Shown in pieces: positions 8,312-18,200 of a stretch of 21,889 nt of DNA (the first letter of the stretch is position 1; each line of letters starts with the position of its first letter). Under the pieces are notes generated by a model, which made no database searches, had not been told where the DNA came from, and saw only the letters and a program-made list of their open reading frames with translations. Position numbers and translations under genes: made by a program. Origin of the DNA: Cyclostephanos tholiformis (taxonomy: Eukaryota; Bacillariophyta; Thalassiosirophyceae; Thalassiosirales; Thalassiosiraceae); the NCBI GenBank assembly GCA_036939975.1, contig JALLPB010000212.1, positions 1-21,889 of the forward strand. Direction: 5' to 3'.

Positions 8312-8680
8312 CGTGAACACGACATGCTTATTCTAGTCTATGGGGACGGCGAGGCCGTGGCGATTAAATTCTAACATCAATTCGGGGGGGCTTGTTGGGA
8401 TTTTGAATGTATGTGCCTATATGATGATTCATTTTAGAAACAAGCATAAAATAATATATATAACTTTGGCAATACACAATTCATACAAGCGGATATTGTA
8501 CTTGGAAATTAATAGAGTGGATGTTACCTCAAAATTTGGGAGGAAATCTGGGTGGATATCCACCAAATTTGGGTTTTGTGGCCTTAAAATTTCCCCCGCC
8601 CCCTCCCTCTATTCACGTGTAATGGAGTTGAGGGAATATATGACACCGCTCATGCTTTTCGCAAGACTTGTGTGAATTCT
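8312..8680. other. 3' flank of AP2-domain gene
   Basis: AT-richer DNA after the TAG at 8309-8311, containing the probable 3' UTR. I see no conserved ORF, RNA gene or clear structured element. Confidence 0.4.
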
Positions 8681-8823
8681 CATGCAGGCTGGGAGCGCCG
8701 TTGACCGAGAAGGAGACGAGGACGGCTACGATCCGGCAATCCGAGGCAGACCTTTCATCCATCCCTCGGGGGACGGGGGCGCCGGTGTCGGCACATTGTC
8801 GTCGTTTTCGTTCGTCGCTATTG

Positions 8824-9425
8824 TCATTCCATCGCCCCCCACGCCACGATGGAAGAAAATAGATGCGGCAGTCGTCCCGTCGTCCCCTTCCCCCCTCGCG
8901 ACCATGACGACGGTTTTGTCTGATACACTGCGGCCGCCACCGCATCCGCAGCCGCCAACGATGAGGGCGATGAGGAGGAGGAGGGCGTGGGCGTCGACGT
9001 GTCGTTGGACGCGCCAGACGAAGTGTCGTCCAACGCATCCTCCGAGCACTCAGGCAGGCTTGCGTCCTCCTCCCAACGGGGGTCGTCGAAGCTGTTGTTC
9101 ACCCTCGGGTGGAACAGCGGCAGCCTTCTTGCAAGGAGGAGGTCGTTGATGGCGTCATCCTACGCCGTCGCCTCCTGATTGGGGGGTTCAGACGGCTGTC
9201 CGACGAACAACCCCCCCAACGGACCTCCGGAGCGGACTGGAGGGGGTTGGGGCGGGCGGCGGTGGCGGCGATTGTTGACGCGGCACCGTCGTCAAACACG
9301 CATCTTTCCGAGAAACTCCCCGACCGTGATTCGGGGGTGGTAGCGAGCGACGACGATGTCGCCTCGAACACGAGTTCCACGAAACGGATAGGAACGGGAT
9401 TTGCGTCATCGTTGCGTTCGAGCAT
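8824..9425 (-). CDS. Tentative low-complexity protein, strand uncertain
   Basis: Unrecognised protein; this is only the better of two readings. On the minus strand, an ATG at 9425 opens MLERNDDANPVPIRF and continues Ser/Thr/Ala-rich. A shift of frame near 9160-9224 then leads into DDAINDLLLARRLPLF and an acidic Ser-rich tail that stops at 8824. A 65-nt GT-AG intron (9224 to 9160) would join the two as SAPE|DDAIND, about 178 residues in all, but the donor (gtccgt) is poor. Another minus frame, reading VSDKTVVMVARGEG and stopping at 8726, also looks protein-like. The plus strand is equally open: 8682-9149, then 8924-9178 (acidic, EEEEGVGVDVSLD), then 9109-9585 and 9435-9989. Each strand needs several frame changes, so introns, homopolymer errors or a decayed gene are possible. 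Confidence 0.28.
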
Positions 9426-9518
9426 CGTCTGGAAATGGTCGGATTGGAGCGGAGGCGGCGCGCTCGGCGGGAAGGGGGGTGGGTTCGAAGTTGGCGCCGT
9501 CCACGAGGACGACGACAA

Positions 9519-9989
9519 GGATCACGACGACGACGGAGGGAGAAGGGACTGCACACGCCGGCGAGCTGCGGGTGCGGCTGGATGATGAGCGGCGCTGACA
9601 ATCGTCTCTTGTGGCGATTCGACGACTTCCCCCCCCAGGACTGCGACGGCTACGACGGGGGGAAGGCCACGGTCCCCGGCCGATGGCAGCGCTGGCCAAC
9701 CGAATACGACTACGATGACGAATATGACGATGACGACGGCGGCGGCGATCGCGTCGCAGTCGTTCAAAGTCACAGGCGGACGGGTGGCGTCGACGAGAAA
9801 ACTCGCCAGACCGACCGCCCGCTGACCGCTACGGGAGCCTCACCGCGGGGAAGGCGGACCCCTCCAGTAACGATCCCGACGTCCATCATCATCATCATCA
9901 TCGTGGGGGGGCTGGGGGTGGGAGTGGCGGGAGCCTCCGGTGGCCATGGGATGATGATGACTACGACTGCGAGACAGCACAACTTTTAG
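9519..9989. other. GC-rich low-complexity DNA, open on both strands
   Basis: Rich in GAC/GTC and CAT/ATG trinucleotide repeats. The plus frame to the TAG at 9987-9989 reads Asp/Gly/Tyr-rich (YDYDDEYDDDDGGG). The minus frames read as hydrophobic Val/Ile runs that look like membrane helices (VIVIFVIVVV, VVVVILVVVLV). Those helices may be only the antisense of Asp repeats. I do not assign a gene here. Confidence 0.35.
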
Positions 9990-10686
9990 GGAAAGGGGTT
10001 GTCTAAAAAAAAATAGGTAGTCTCTTCTGATCTATCATGCAAACTTTTGGAGGGAACTTCTTTGCGGGGAATAAAAAAATAATATCGGAAGTTGGACATT
10101 CTCTCCCCTTTAAAAAGGTACATATGGGGAATCTAATACTTGCTCATTGAATTACTTAATGATGTAGCTAAAGTAGACTGTCTGCACTTCTCTACAATAT
10201 TGGGATGCAGAGGAATGGGTACCAATGACGTCGAATTATATGAACTCTCGCTAAAGTAAGAAAATGAACTTATCGGCTTTGGGTTTTGTTTATTATTCCT
10301 ATGTTCAAGCTGGATCGAAATCATCGTTAGTTCACCTTTCTCGGACGGACTTCTGGATTCGATTCATGTTCGTTTTCTCTATATCTTACTCCTCTATCTG
10401 CCCGAACATGTCCTACAAACATGATGTTCCACTTTAAAATGAAGGACAAATAATAATATTATATTATAATAGGTATATCATGACCGATAGGTTCAAAGCA
10501 ACTCATGATTGGGACGATGGGGAGAAGAATTTGCGCGTGTGACAATTGGCATTGATTCATTTTTCACATTGTCAGTACGGCGTCTGGTGCCAATAGCAAA
10601 TCGTTTGACCTTTGAGCGAATTGTCTTAAGCCCTCCTTGTGTTATCTAAGGCAAAAGGATTATCAGCAGATAATTCCGACTCGTCC
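9990..10686. other. AT-rich 5' flank of the RRM gene
   Basis: AT-rich intergenic DNA with an AT-only block near 10449-10470. It should contain the promoter and 5' leader of the downstream RNA-binding-protein gene. An untranslated or short coding upstream exon cannot be excluded. I see no RNA gene. Confidence 0.4.
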
Positions 10687-12646
10687 ATGGCGCAAGTACT
10701 CTCCATGATTGATAGCCGCAACCTCACGGCCATGGGTGAACCTACAAATATCGAATACGACATCCACGCTCAGAATCCCGATCAAGGGGAGCTGTCCGCC
10801 GCGGCAGGAAATGCCGCTGCGCCGAAGCAGATCGGTCATCCGGCACAGTACGGAGACTTCGGGTCCTATGCTCATCATGATGTTAGGGGGCCTTCCTATG
10901 CGAGCCTCACACCCTACAGTGCTCAGACCGCTCATGTTTACGACCATGACGGAGGCGAGGGCGATGACGTTGACGATAATTTTCAAGGTGCGCATGGCGA
11001 CGACGATGCAAGAGATCAATTCATTGATCAGCAGCGACGGCTTGACCAGCCGCTCAAACTCTTCATCGGCCAGGTGCCCAAGAATGTTATCGAAGATGAC
11101 CTTGCATTTATCTTTGAGCCGTACGGGCGCATCCTTGACCTTGCCGTGATTCGCGATCGCCGTTCTGGGAACCACAGGGGATGTGCCTTCGTCACATATG
11201 AGAATGGCGAGGATGCGATGAAGGTCGTAAGCGAGATGCATGGCAGGTTTAAATTTGAGGGCGCGCCTTGGCCTGCGCAGGTGAGACCGGCGGCCGGAGA
11301 AATTGAAATAGCTAGAGGGTCAAATATTGAAGGTAAGAACCGTGTGGATTTTTTATTTCCTCTTTATTCAGACGCACGGCTGATATAATTATATGTTCGT
11401 CACTCGTCACGTTTTAGACACATCCAAGTTATTTGTTGGGCAGTTGCCAAGAGATGCTGATGAACGCCTCATCCGCGAGGTGTTCTCTCCCTACGGAGAC
11501 ATTGCAAACGTTTATGTCATTAAGAAGAAACATCACGACTTTTCGAGGAATGGATGCGCCTTCGTCAAGTTTAGGGAGCGTGAGATGGCCCAGCGAGCTA
11601 TTGATGCACTAGACGGAGAGTTGCAGCTTGACGGGGTTGACAAACCCATTCGGGTTAAGTTTGCTAACGAAAGCAAGCATCAGCAGTGGCTTCACGGTCC
11701 AGGGGGAGGAGGCAACAGGATGGACCATGGGGGTATGCACCCAACTCATGATATGTATATGAATCCCAGGGGTCACATGGTTGGAGGTGGATATTACATT
11801 CCTGGTTCCATGTCCCCTTATCCCTCACAGGTGTCCCCTGAAGAATACTCCTCCGAAGTGGGCACCCCTCCAACATCTATCATGACTCCAGGTGTGCATC
11901 CGCCTTCTCTTATGGGCATGCCACCTGGCGCATATCATTCTCAGCATGGTCATGATTCTCCGATACCATACCACCAAGGTCCCGCACACCACATGCATCA
12001 CCCTTACCACCCAGGATATAGCATGTATGGACCTTATGGTCAAGCCCCGCGCCCCCCTCCTTATGTTCCGGAACGGGGTCAGAGAGTGGGTAGAGGCGTC
12101 GGTCCTTCGCCGCAAGTCCCGCCTAGGCCCCGTGAAGGTCCGGCGGGTGCCAACCTCTTCATCTACCATCTTCCCATTGATCTAACAGACGCAGACCTTG
12201 CCACTGCATTCAACCCTTTCGGACATGTCATCAGCGCCAAAGTGTTTGTGGATAGGTACACGGGCGAATCCAAGGGATTTGGATTCGTCTCCTACGACTC
12301 CATCATGAGCGCCGAGCTCGCTATTGAGCAAATGAATGGATTCCAGATCGGGAACAAAAGGCTCAAGGTTCAGCACAAACGTGTGTCCCACAGGCCTCCA
12401 CAGACTGGACTTGCCAACCCCGAATCTATGGATGGAGGACACCGTAATATGCCCCACATGCTTCAAGCACATGACCAATACTACGCCCAGAGTGGCGGCG
12501 GATCTCTTGGTGCCATTGGGTACGACCTCAGTAGTGCTGCAAATCAGCCACCTCAACAGATCAATGTGTCTGGTTTTATTAGGGAAGTTGGAGGGCGCGA
12601 GGGAGATGATGATGAGATCGACTCGTCAGGTGGCTACGAAGCCTGA
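10687..12646 (+). CDS. CELF/Bruno-like RNA-binding protein with three RRMs
   Basis: The two exons are 10687-11332 and 11418-12646, giving about 624 residues. Three RNA recognition motifs are seen. RRM1 (about 124-207) has RNP2 KLFIGQVP and RNP1 [11 protein letters not shown]2 (about 219-302) has KLFVGQLP and [11 protein letters not shown]3 (about 461-540) has NLFIYHLP and KGFGFVSY. A pair of RRMs, then a long His/Gly/Pro/Met/Tyr-rich linker (about 305-455), then a C-terminal RRM is the layout of CELF (CUGBP/Bruno) proteins. These bind U/GU-rich RNA and control splicing, translation or decay. The N-terminal 120 residues are acidic and disordered. The first ATG in frame (10687, tccATGGCG) is chosen as start. 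The intron junction lies between RRM1 and RRM2 and joins as [16 protein letters not shown] targets cannot be read from sequence. Confidence 0.9.
11333..11417 (+). other. Intron of CELF-like gene (85 nt, phase 1)
   Basis: The donor is gtaaga at 11333 and the acceptor gttttag ends at 11417. Splicing makes a GAC codon across the junction and joins the two RRM-containing frames. Unspliced reading ends at a stop (TAA) within the intron at about 11386-11388. Confidence 0.9.
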
Positions 12647-13051
12647 TTTTTTTATTGAATCCGATTCAATAACTTTATGTGTATGCATTCTTTGGAAAAC
12701 CTGTTGAAATATGTCTGTTTAAGATCTTCTGTTATGTTTGTTTCTGACGTATTCGATCATTTTTCAAAAAGGCTAAAACTTTAGAGAAGAATTTCAGTTC
12801 TATTAATTTTTCTTAATGATCATGAGCAGCATGAAAGTAGCGCTCTCGAACTCAATGGAGTAGGAATTGCAAGAATGAAAGTAAGTGTAGGTATGGTTTT
12901 ACTCCTCCAGCCTAACATCAATGGAAGATGGCAACATTCTACCTCGCACAAGCAGTGTGTAACATGATATTATTATTTTTAAGAAGAGGGGCACAACACA
13001 AACGAAGAATCTTCGAAGTTCGTTTTATTTTTTCATATCTAATGAATGCGT
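12647..13051. other. Convergent 3' flanks of the CELF-like and DUF2993 genes
   Basis: AT-rich tail-to-tail region of about 400 bp. Just after the CELF-like stop, at 12654-12670, is a perfect short hairpin (attgaat-ccg-attcaat) that may lie in the 3' UTR. No gene is seen. Confidence 0.45.
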
Positions 13052-14446
13052 TCATTGCCAAGCATCATCTTCCGTCGTGGCAAGAGCCATCAAGGATCCG
13101 TCGATTCGAAAAACTTCGTGGTCGTCGCAGTCCTTGTCGGGAGCTATTTCTGCTCTGTGTATCCGGCAGTTCCGACCGAAGGGGATGGCAACCCCTGTTC
13201 CAAAGGGTATCCAAAGAACATCTGGTATCAGCCTCCCAAGCAACGTCCCCGCGGTTAGCGGGTTCGTGTTCAGGCGACAGTCTGGATTAGCAAAGCCCAG
13301 GGCGTGGTAATCCTGTCGCATCAGTCCTCCTCGGACGTTGGCGGAGGAAGCTGGCTCCAGCCTCGCCCTGATCGTGAACGGCAGCCTCCGCTTCATACCT
13401 GGGGCAACGTCCTCCTCGTTCGGCATAGTCGCTTCTGCCTGGAGAATGATCCTACCATCGTTGAATGACACCTTCGTCAGCTCGAACGTTGTGGCCGATA
13501 ATAATGCCGATGAGAGGCCCTGTCGTTGTTGTTGCTGTTGCGAATAATCTCTTGGATAAAGCGCCAGAGCGTCGCTCGCATCCGAGAGCGGGAGTCCATA
13601 CCCCCGATCGCCACCTCGACCCCGCCTCTTCTTCCCCCCAGCGCTCCTCGCATCGTCCATCAATGCGGCCGCGGCGCCGACGACCGAATTCTCGACGAGC
13701 GACCTCAGCACCATACGCAGCCCGAAACGCAGGGCGAGCGATTGAGCGACGTCGTCCTCCGATACGGTCATGGAAAAAACGATCGTCGACGGTCCAGCGC
13801 CCATGGCGCGTTGGAGTCGTACCCACGCCGAACGAAGCGTCGGGCGCGACGACGGCAATAACAAGGCGACGAACGCCGCATACGTAAGGAACCCCCTAAG
13901 TCGCCAGAATACGAACGGCGACATGGGCAGGAATAGGGGTAGGTATCCCAAACGCAGATTCGGCGCGCGGACGTGAAATCGACGTAGCCTAAGTAGGCCG
14001 AGACGGAAGAGGCATTCCCCCCCCGACACTGTGAGGCAATCGATCTCCCCTCGAAGGAGAGATCGATTCGACGACGCCTTAACGTCAACATCGAGGTATT
14101 CGCAGGACCGGACGAATACCGTCCTGGCGACATATCGGATCGCTACTTCTAATGCCAACGCGAGACGGGGCTTCTTCGGGACTACTGGCGTCGGTCCTCT
14201 TCCTCCTCCTCCTCTTTGGGAGGCATCGTCGGGAGCCCGTTCGAGGCCGCCAACTGCTCGGGAGGCGGTGGCGGACCACTCCTCCCGACGACGTCCATAA
14301 GATGCTCGACCGCCCCGCGACGAGGGCGTCGGCGGCCGATGGGGGCTGGGCGGCGGTGCGAATGCGGCCGCCTCGCGGAGGAGGAAGGATGACGACGCCA
14401 GGAAGACCAAGAGGGCTGCGGCCGAGGGAGGAGCGATGATCCGCAT
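13052..14446 (-). CDS. Plastid-targeted DUF2993 (LmeA-like) protein
   Basis: Single-exon ORF of 464 residues from the ATG at 14446-14444. The N-terminus is a signal peptide (hydrophobic 9-22) ending at EAAA|FAPPP. The A-FAP cleavage motif followed by a Ser/Arg/Pro-rich stretch is the bipartite plastid-targeting signal of diatoms. The mature part resembles DUF2993 proteins (LmeA-like phospholipid-binding fold, shared by cyanobacteria, actinobacteria and plastids). Three blocks show this: LDVDVKASSNRSLLRGEIDCLTVSGG, split here as LDVDVKASS and LLRGEIDCLTVSG (about 116-142); STIVFSMTVSEDDVAQSL (about 220-236); and VSFNDGRIILQAEA with a later LPFTIRARLEP (about 325-364). A charged, glycine-rich and poly-Gln insert (about 262-312) splits the domain. 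The likely role is lipid binding or an envelope/thylakoid function, inferred from the family only. It is divergent from the TPR gene. Confidence 0.78.
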   Translation of the reverse strand: MRIIAPPSAAALLVFLASSSFLLREAAAFAPPPSPHRPPTPSSRGGRASYGRRREEWSATASRAVGGLERAPDDASQRGGGGRGPTPVVPKKPRLALALEVAIRYVARTVFVRSCEYLDVDVKASSNRSLLRGEIDCLTVSGGECLFRLGLLRLRRFHVRAPNLRLGYLPLFLPMSPFVFWRLRGFLTYAAFVALLLPSSRPTLRSAWVRLQRAMGAGPSTIVFSMTVSEDDVAQSLALRFGLRMVLRSLVENSVVGAAAALMDDARSAGGKKRRGRGGDRGYGLPLSDASDALALYPRDYSQQQQQRQGLSSALLSATTFELTKVSFNDGRIILQAEATMPNEEDVAPGMKRRLPFTIRARLEPASSANVRGGLMRQDYHALGFANPDCRLNTNPLTAGTLLGRLIPDVLWIPFGTGVAIPFGRNCRIHRAEIAPDKDCDDHEVFRIDGSLMALATTEDDAWQ

Positions 14447-14802
14447 CAAAGGTATGGCTCGCAAAAAATGTGAACGGTGTCGTCGCGAGCGAGCGTACCG
14501 CTCGAATCACGAAAATTCGTACTTTGAGGGTGGTAATAATCTTAAGGGTAGTACCATGCTCGTTGCTGAGCTGCTCTCGGCGCCCCAAAAGAAAGTTCCC
14601 ACATTTCCCTTCTTCCGCTAAAAAGACGCCCCATATAAAAAAGGCGGGGCGAGTCCTTGCTCTGCAAATCTGTAGGAGTACAAACAAATAATAATACGTG
14701 CAAGCGAAACCGACCCGCCCTCCCCCCACCCAGGAGGACTATCGCGCACCCCCACCACCAACAACCTCTCTGAACCGCACCCTTCCGACCTGCTTCATCG
14801 TC
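14447..14802. promoter_or_regulatory. Divergent intergenic region with TATA-like box
   Basis: About 356 bp separate the ATGs of the minus-strand DUF2993 gene and the plus-strand TPR gene. A TATA-like tataaaa at 14634-14640, flanked by gccc and ggcgggg, is placed for plus-strand transcription starting near 14665. That would give the TPR gene a 5' leader of about 135 nt. No equally clear TATA element is seen for the minus direction. A shared bidirectional promoter is an inference. Confidence 0.5.
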
Positions 14803-15246
14803 ATGTCGAGCGCGGGGGGAGGAGGATTTTCGCTGATGAATTCCCTAAAGGGAGGGGTGAGCGTCGCGAGCATCGCCAGCGGCAACGGCGAATCGAATGA
14901 CTCCACCGTCAGGCTTCGGGAGGGCCTTGCCTCCTCCTCCTCCTCCGGCGGCGGGGTGGGGGGGGCGAGCCCCCGATCGCCGCCACAGGCCGCCCCAAAG
15001 ACGACTTCTACTTCCTCGGCGGCGTCGTCGTCGTCATCGTCCCTGCCGTTGGCCGCGTCCATTCCAATCCGGAAGGCAAGGTCGTTCGCCTCGTCGACGG
15101 GGTACGCCGCCCACCTGCAGCAACCGCAGTTGCAACAGCAACAACAACAACAATATCATCAACAACATCAACAGCTGCATCAGCAACAGAGACGATCGGC
15201 GAACTACCGCAACGCGCCCAAGAAGGTCGTGTCTTCGCCCAGGAAC

Positions 15247-15281
<35 letters not shown>

Positions 15282-18200
15282 CGTCTCCCCCTCTTCTCAC
15301 TCCTCTCCCCGCGGCGGCAACGGTGGCGGCGGGGGAGGTCGATGTAACATTATCCCTCCGGGAATTTCTCCCTCGAACAGCGCCGACGACAGCGCGGAGC
15401 TATCGTCGCCGTCGTCGACCAGGGGGGGAGGGATGGGGGGGAGCGGAGTCGGAGTGCAGAAGGCTTCCAGCTTCGACGATTGCTTCCGCCCGTCCGCGAA
15501 TGGCCGGGGATATCGGGATGCTTTCGCCCTCCTGGAGGGGAGCGCGACGCCTCCTGGCAGTCCCGGCGACCGGGGAGTAGCGGATGGGGTCGTCATCGGC
15601 GGCGGCGTCCCGCGTTCGTCGATGAAACCGCCGTCGAGTCCCGCGTCTCGTTCCTCCCCCGTCGCGACGGGGGGCAACGGTGGCTCCCCCTCGGTAACAA
15701 CGAGGGCGGTCGATCGCAATTATGCCGCTTCTCTGACGTCCGCCACCCCGTCTCAATTGCATGGATCCGCCCGGATGATGGCGTCGCCAATGTCCGTTCA
15801 AACGGCGTCCCCGATGTCGATCCGGACGGCATCGCCGGGCAGCGGCCCAGTGGTGGAGCGTCCTGCGAACAACGCGCCCCAGCGATCTCCCACCGCGTCG
15901 TTGACATCGTCCGGGGGGTTAATCGCGGAAAAACTGCCGCCCCCGCCGTCCGCGAACAAGGCCAACGGCGGCGACAGAAGGCAATCGACGGTGCCCTCGT
16001 CGTCCGTTGCCGTTCGATTGGCGTCGCCTCTCCGACATCCATCCCCGTCGAGGCTTAAACAATCCATCCAGAATTCATGGAGCAAGGCAAAGAGGTCGGG
16101 GAGTGTCGTCGCATCGACCGTGAGGGCGAGGAGTCCGAGTCCAGGTGGAAATCAATACTCCAGCGTCGCAAGTCGGGCATTGGTGGAGGACGAGACGACA
16201 ATCGACGGTAACTGCAGGCATCCCAAAGGCGTGGGAGGGTCTGGCACGTCGAACGACAAGTCGTCGGTACGAGATTCGACGGTCGCTTCGCCTAGCGGGA
16301 GCGGCGGGAGGGATGGACGTCCTGTCTGGTTGGGGACGAGAAATCGCAGTCCCTCTCCGATTCGGAACGTCCTCAATGAAGGCGGTAGCATTTTGGACGC
16401 TTCTGCGAGCGAGAGGTCCATAACTTTGTCGAATAAAGATGGATCGAACGACGCAGCCTCCTCTTCCGGCAGTGGGGGGGGCAGAGGCCCGAGCGGCGCT
16501 TCGTCGTCGCGAATCTCATCCTCCCCTGGACGTATGAGACTCGGCCTGAGGAACGCCTTCGCACCGAGGCCGAAATCGTCATCGGCCATTGCCGATCAGT
16601 TGCCCCCGACATCACATCACGTACGGGGGTCGAAGCAGCAGCAGCAGCAACAACAACAACAGCAACAGCAGCAGCAACAACGACAACAACAATATCAACA
16701 ACAACTACTACAGCAGCAGCAACGACAACAACAACAACAACGACGACAGCAGCAATTGTCGCCCCAGGCGTCATCGCCATCACATGCCAGTGCTAGCGTC
16801 AACGAGCTTGAGGAAAATAACGACGCAACGTTCGAGTCGATCGGCCTGGGCCATACCACCACGAGCTTTGATGTCGAGGATGACTCAGCCCTCGAGGCGG
16901 GCGCTAAAAGCGTACTCCATTCGACGCCTATTTCTGCCAATAATAATTCTCCCATGCGGGAAAAGCGGTTGCGGCAGCAGAGACAGTCGCCGATTCACGA
17001 GTCCGACCTAGAGGGGTTCGAGGGGGAGGAGTACTTTGTGAACGCCTCGTCCTTTAACGTTTTTGAAAGTCGCGAGTTCCTGCGCGCCATGGGAGGGAGC
17101 ATCAGTGGGGCGTCATTGACTACAAATTACATCCGCACGGGCGATTCGTTCTGCGCCGGCGAATCGGTGGAGGACCTCGATCGGGCAGTCCACGTTTATT
17201 ATGCTGGGCTGGGGGCAATCCTGACCAGGGTCAAGGAGTGGTCATTAAACTGCGAGGGAAATACGATGATTGACGACAGCAAGGCCGAGAACGACACATC
17301 GAAGGTCAATTGGGAGGTGGCACTGGCCCTCGATGATAGTAGGGATAAATCTCGCACACTATCACACGATGACTTTTTGGCGGTAGCGCGCTGTTCCGAA
17401 ACTAATATTTTGCTATTGGCGATCTCGTCGATACTCCTGCGTGTGGGAAATGCGCACTTTCGACTGAAGAAGTACGAGCACGCATGTAGGGACTATGCCT
17501 GCGCTCAATCCTACCGAACGTTACGCCATGAGGCCACGGGGGGCATCGAGAATGAAAGGTTGGAGATCCACCTTGAGGACGCAAAGCTTAATGGTCGAAT
17601 CTCGAACAACATGGCCTCGGCGCAGTCGAAACGTGGACTGTACGAAGAGGCGCGATCCGAGTACACGAAAGCATTGCAAATCAAGCAATGCACTCTAGAG
17701 ACGCTGCACAAGGCTGGCAGCTCGAACAACGGCCCCAAGAAGGACGTCGATAAGAATATAGTATCTGACATCGCATCCACTTTTCACAACATAGGATTGA
17801 TGCGCATGAATTCCGGGGAGCCACAGAAAGCAGAAAAGGCATACAAACAGTCGCTCTCGCTACGAGTCAAAAAATTCGGACTGGAAGATCTTGGCGTGAG
17901 TTCCTCGCTCTGCGCGTTAGGAGACTTGTATTATCATAAGAAACTATACGATGACGCCATCCGTTCGTACAAAGAGTCGTTGCGGATATGGAAATTGCAC
18001 TTTCCCAAGTCGGACCTGAAAACTGCGGAGCATTACTACAATATTGGGCTGGTGTTTTATTCGACAGGGCCCTACTCTAAGGCAAAGTCAGCTGTGGCTG
18101 AATGTTTGAGAATACGAATGCAGCAGCTGGGAAGTAATGAACGTTTGCCAATCGCATCTGCGCTCTATTTACTTGGACTGATTGCGACGTCACTGAGAAA

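Noticed and set aside
9770..9982. Minus-strand ORFs with hydrophobic runs that look like membrane helices or signal peptides
   Set aside because: The Val/Ile runs are the antisense of GAC/GAT repeats and trinucleotide tracts, and no single frame continues into a domain.
12654..12670. Hairpin after the CELF-like stop codon resembling an intrinsic terminator
   Set aside because: The gene is eukaryotic, so bacterial-type termination is not expected; it is mentioned only as a 3' UTR hairpin.
16589..17011. Asn/Ser-rich plus-strand and Val-rich minus-strand ORFs over the Gln tract
   Set aside because: Other-frame readings of the CAA/CAG repeat in the TPR gene.
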